A DNA stretch of 64,000 nucleotides from Sclerurus mexicanus (taxonomy: Eukaryota > Chordata > Aves > Passeriformes > Furnariidae): the NCBI GenBank assembly GCA_013396755.1, contig VWZF01000447.1:1-64000 (forward strand), read 5' to 3'. Under the pieces are notes generated by a model. That model had not been told where the DNA came from. It did not search any database and saw nothing but the letters and a program-made list of their open reading frames with translations. The position numbers were made by a program, and so were the translations under genes. This document shows positions 42,401 through 48,400 of the stretch, in pieces. Position 1 is the first letter of the stretch. Each line of letters starts with the position of its first letter.

Positions 42401-45400
42401 CTTGTCCCCTGGCTTGGGTGCACACAGAGAGCAGTGAGAACATTCCTGTCACCTGCATTAGGAATGTGTCCACAAGGCAGGACCTGCTCCAGCTCAGGAT
42501 ATTTGATGAAAAAGAGGACAAAAATTAGGCAGAAAGAGAATGCTGGGTTTTTTAATTCCCTAAATGGAGCAAATATCAGGAGAGAAGAGAAACTACACAT
42601 CTGAGTAGACCTGGATCTCCCAGAAAGGTTTGTTAGGATCTATCCCAGAGGCTGCTGCTGTCTGCTTGCCCGAGGGTGAGGTCCCCCTGCCCTCCCCACA
42701 GGTTCCTGTTCGACAGAGTACATGGCAAAGCGTCACTCCTGCCCACCGTGGCCGAGGAGGATGAGGATGTCCAGGCAGAGAGGAGCCGGGTGGAGGCTGG
42801 CAAAGCCGACTTCGACGTGGTGCAGCTCCAGAACCTCACTAAGATCTACCACCTTCCTCACAAACGCATCGTGGCTGTGAAAAACATCAGCCTCGGCATT
42901 CCTGCCGGAGAGGTGAGCCAGGGGAAGAGGCTGCAGGCGCCTCCCAGTGCCACTGTTGTCTTCTCTCCCAGTCTTTGCCACTGTCCCAGCACAGCTGTAG
43001 TGGTTTGTCCTGCTCTGACCTCTTCCTTCCTTTGGCTCATTTATTGTTTCTTGGGGTTACGCTAGTGATGAAAGGCTCCTGGTGGATTTGGGACACCAAG
43101 TGACTGTTTGAAGGCCCTAGAAAGAGGGAAAGTAGATTGGGAATTGATGGAGCAACATGTCTGCACGCTGTGTTTGCACAGCACCCAGCACAGCACATCT
43201 TGGGGGGTCACTGCGGGTCACCAGGTGGTAAATGAAGACAGCACAATTCACCTGAAATTATTCACCTGAACTGTGTGGGAGATGGTGAGTCAGACTGTCA
43301 TGTGTTCCCATCAGGGAAGACAAATCCCTTCAGCTGAACACACACTTTCATGAATCGGGACTTAAAGCTAAAGAAAAAAACAATTCTTTGGTCAAGTCAG
43401 CACAGTTACCTGCCCGAGAAGTGAAAAGACAGGAGCACATAGAGATCCAGAGGAAACAGGAGACCAGATTCCACCTCAGGCTGTGCACCTGACTTGTGGG
43501 GAAGCTTGGCATTAACCCCTGGTACCTGATTTATTTTACTTGCCTGGATCCCACCGAGATGAAAGGGTGTAGGTGCTGGGCAGGGCAGCAGCCTCACTTG
43601 GAGACTGGCACTGGTCTTTCTGGCAGAGGATTTTTTCTAAGCCACAACTGGCATCGAGGTCTGTAATGGCCCGTCCCACTCAGTGGCTTTAGGGGAAGGC
43701 AGTTTGATTTACTCTGAGTGGTGTGGCTGAGGAACAGCAAAACTCTCAGGAGGTTTGATAACAAACTTCTACTACAAACTTCGGAACAAAAAGGTAGAAT
43801 AAAGTATTTGGCAGATATTAAAACAAGACCCAGACAAAGTAAGGCACTTCACAAGCTTTAACTAAGCCAACGTAGAGAGACCCATGTGGTCACTCTGCCA
43901 TTTTAGGGCAGCCCATGTTATCACTCTGCCGTTTTAGGGCAGCCCATGTGGTCACTCTGCTGTTTTGGGGCAGCCCATGTGTTCACTCTGCTGTTTTGGG
44001 GCAGCCCATGTGGTTCAGCCACCTCTATTTCACTGTGGGCCACAGACTCACTAAGGCTCAGGCGGGAAGGGGCTGGAGCTGTGGCCATCCCACCTATTCA
44101 GAGCTCTCCCTGTCCCCCTCCACTTTCTCATGTGGTTGTTTGGAGCCAGCCAACCATTCCTCCAGTCTTCTACAAGGTCTGTGCCTTCTGGCAAAATCCA
44201 CCCTGTTGCTGGGGGGGTTTGGGGCAGCATTCCTCCCCTGTCAGCTGAAACCGTGGTCCTGCACTGCAGACTGTGCCCTGCATGGACCTCAGGGTGGGGA
44301 AGAGCCTTGGATGGATGCTGTGCATCTGCAGTGGGCCCAGCACATGAGAACCTTCCCATCAGCTCCTCTGTACTAACGATATCAAAATGATAGTAATTAT
44401 CAGCACAATGGTGCTGGCTTATGCAACACACAACTGCATATCCCCAACCGTAGCAATAAAACATGAATTTTACCGTGAGATGCTGGAACTGCACCACAGG
44501 GAGCCAGTTCTTAATCTTACTAATGTAGTGCATTACCGAGATTATTTGACAAAAATCTTGTGTCACATTAAGGTTTCACCAATGACAGCCCAAACCTCCC
44601 TCACCACATTCCCATGAGTAGCTCTGTTCCTATCAAGGGGAGGCTTTGCACAAATGAGCCGATCAGGATTTGGCCTGTCAGACGGGCTCCTGCAGAAACG
44701 CACCTTGCAGGAGAAGGAATGACTCTTCATCATATTAAACAAACGGCCCTAATATGAGATGCAGAATATTGCTCCATAAACAACCTCCATTATAACATTG
44801 CTATGTGCTGAGTCCCTCTGCCTCTCCTGCAATCCATCGTGCTCAGGGGGCTGGAGAAAGAGGAGACAAGGTGCACCGAGCACTCCTCTCAGAGCAGAAT
44901 TTCTGCATTACAAATACAGCACACCTATATTTTGGCTTTTCTTTCCCACAACCCAGTGCTTTGGCTTGCTTGGTGTGAATGGAGCTGGAAAGACAACGAT
45001 CTTTAAGATGCTGACGGGTGATATCGGAGCATCCAGCGGAAGGCTGCGGGTCCAGGATCATTCTGGGTATGGAGGATGTGATTTCTGGGGAAGGAGTGCG
45101 AGCAAACCAATGTGAGAGCAGTTTTTAAGGCTGGGTGGCTAAAGGAAATAAATGTGAAAGTCTGAAACAAAACAAAACATTCAGAACAGAGCAAAAATAA
45201 GGAAGGCAGGGAATCCATCCTTTGAAGGTTGTGTGGTTGCTTCCCAGGGGGTTGCATTTTGCTGCCATGCCTCTGCTGTTCTCAGATGGGTTTCTTCCAC
45301 TTCATTCCTTGCAAATGGGATCAGGCTCAGGTGGCAGCTGTGCCATCTGAGGTGCTGCAGCAACTGGAGAGTGTATGTACTAGATGTGCAGCCTTTGCAG

Positions 45401-48400
45401 AACTGAGGGACTGAAAGCCGCACATCTGCAGATCCGTAACATTTTCCTTCAAGGGCTGGGAAAGGGAATAGGAAGCTGAGGAAAGGGGTTTTCTCGCTCC
45501 TGTTTGATTGCAGAGTGCAGTGGCAGTTCAGTGCACGTACAGTGACTTGCCAACTTCCTCACACAGGTCCTTGAATGACATTAGTGAGGCACACTGGTCG
45601 CTCTTTGGCTACTGTCCTCAAGAAGATGCCTTGGATGACTTGCTGACGGTGGAGGAGCACATGTATTATTATGCTAGGCTGCACGGCATCCCAGAGAGGG
45701 ACATCAAGGGGGTGAGTAACACTGGGGCTTCACTTGAAGCATTTGTCATTACTGAGAGCCTTGACACTGGTCTTTCAGTAGATGTGTGTGTGGTGACTCA
45801 TGCCTGGATATGTTGTGGAAGCAGTGCTCTTGCTCCATAGGTTGTACTGCAGCTTCTCCACCGGCTCAATCTAATGGCCTACAAGGACAGAGTCACCTCC
45901 ATGTGCAGTTACGGCACCAACAGAAAGTTGTCAACTGCTCTGGCTCTCATTGGGAATCCATCGATTCTGCTGCTGGTGAGAAACAGGGCCCTTGCTGGGA
46001 GAAGGAGGAGCAGGTCTTTGGGCTGGCAGGGACACTCTGACAGTGCAGCAAAACCTCCTCGGGCACAGCTTTCGGGGCACTCCCCACATGGCCCATACTT
46101 AGCCTGATAACACAAACATCACAGGGAAGTTTAGGAGCCAGCAAACACTCAAATATTCTTTGAGGCCTGAGAGTGTGGTGGCTGCTAGTTTCTCTGATAG
46201 CATCTTTCAGAGGGCAAAAATAGCTCCTGTATTTGCCAATTAAACTCTCCTTGTTCCCAACTCTATCTTGTTCTTTTTTCTATTGACTAACTTGCACAGT
46301 CTTGCAACAGAAGTCCATCCAAACCCTCAGGATTACAACATAAAACTATTTTTCGAGGTTTGGCTTCCCCTTTTGTCTTTCACTTTGAATTTTCCAGTTC
46401 TTCCATGAGCTATGCCATTGCTAAAACATACCTTTTTTATGCAGTTTTCCCACTTGCTGTGTACTTCATGTGTGCAGAGCTCTGTGAGCAGGATTCCCAG
46501 TCCCAACATTAAGTCTGATACCTAGTGGATGTAAATCTCCTGTGTCCCAACTTGTATCAAGCCCAGCACTGCTGCCTTTACTCCTGACCACACACTGCTG
46601 CTCTTGCTGCTTTTGTGAGATAAAACACCTGAACAGGCAGTGGGGAAATCCCCTCTGTGCTGCCTGCTGCCTGAGCCCAAGCAGGTTTGTTTCTGCCTTC
46701 TGTAAGCTGTTGTCCTCAACAATAGCAGCTTGTCAGTCAGAGACTGGCTGACAATTTCATCAGCAGTGCATAAGACAGGAGATGATATATCCTGTCATCT
46801 CTCACTTGCTGTCTCTCCAAGTGGAGAAGTGCAACACGTGCTTCACCAGCATATGAGAGTGAGGCAAAAGTGTGGGACCCAAGTGCCTGTTGCTGTCCCC
46901 TCGTCTGGGGTACTGGCCGTGGGGTTTGATGTTTTAATCACTGGTATAAAAAGCTGTCACAGCCTGTCCATTCCTCGAGTCCAGCAGAGGCTGTGAGTTT
47001 CTCCAATCACCAGGAGAGCTGTGCAGCTCCACAAAGCAGCGAGGATGGGAGGATTAGTCAAGGTGACCTGCTCCTGCTTGAAGGAGGTGTGGGATATCTC
47101 AGTCAGATCCATAATGGAAATGAGGATAATCCTTGTCCCGTCTCTGTACTGGTGTAAGCTCTCCTGTGCATCCTTACAGCAAACACATCACTGAGGATGA
47201 ACCCAGAAAGAGCACAAGTGTTGGGGAAATCAGATTTTGAGTGCAAATTTACCTTCAATCCTGTCTTTCCCAACAGGATGAACCGAGCTCTGGAATGGAT
47301 CCGAATGCCAAACGCCACCTTTGGAAAATCATCAGTGAGGAAGTGCAGAACAAGTGCTCGGTGATACTCACGTCCCACAGGTGGGTGGGGTGGTTCTGCT
47401 CCCATTTCGGGGTCAGCAGGAGGTGTGGAGAGGCCCATCCCTCACACTGCCTGATGGACCTTGCACAGTTCTAGGGCTCTGAGCTGTGACAGGTTTGGGG
47501 GTTTGTTGTGGCTGAATGTGGGTACTCACAGAGCCCCACAATACTTCAGGGAAGACAAGTAATGTTCTCCAATCACTAAAACAACTGTTTTTTCATACCT
47601 TCTGAATGATTTATTAGATTTTCTTGGCTGTTTTTGCAGCATGGAAGAGTGTGAAGCCCTGTGCACCAGGCTGGCTATCATGGTGAATGGGAGTTTCCAG
47701 TGCATTGGCTCTTTGCAGCATATCAAGAGCAGGTCAGTGAAATGGAGCTATTTCCCTTTGGCTGAATGGCATGTGAAGTTACTGACCTGAAGCTCTGAGG
47801 GCTCAGAACACGAGACCTGTGTTAACAGGGCATCAAAATAGTGACATTTTCTCATTTATGTTTCTTGCTGCACTTTTGAAATTCTGTGTTACCTAATGCA
47901 CTTTCTTCCCAGAAATGTGTCCCCCAAAGTAATCAGTTCACTGCTGCAAATGTGAAATGCATATTAGGGTTGAGCTTTTATTTTATTAGTTTCAATAGCT
48001 TGGCTTCTTATTAAGCTTCACTCCAGGTTAACAACCCTGACCCCATTCAAGCTGTACTCTGCCTGGGTTAGATTTCCCCAAAGAGGCCATGCAAGCACTC
48101 TCAAAGGATTTTCTTTATCTGTTTCTCTTTTCCACACCGATAATTGTGATTTTCTTTCTCCCTTAGGTTTGGCAGAGGATTCACTGTGAAGATGCACTTA
48201 AATAGCAACACAGTGTGCACTGAGGGGCTGACAGAGTTCATGAGGTCACACTTTCCAAATACATGCCTGAAGGTAAGAGGACAGATGCTTTCGGGAGAGG
48301 CCTTCAAAATCCCTTCACATTAACCATCAGGATCTTGCAAGATGGGCATCTTGCAATGGGCTGTGCATGCAGATACCTGCCCTCAGAGTCACACTTGCCA

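Noticed and set aside
44051..44566. 171-codon minus-strand open frame in intron w37
   Set aside because: No recognisable motif; starts beside the tandem repeat and is likely a chance opening.
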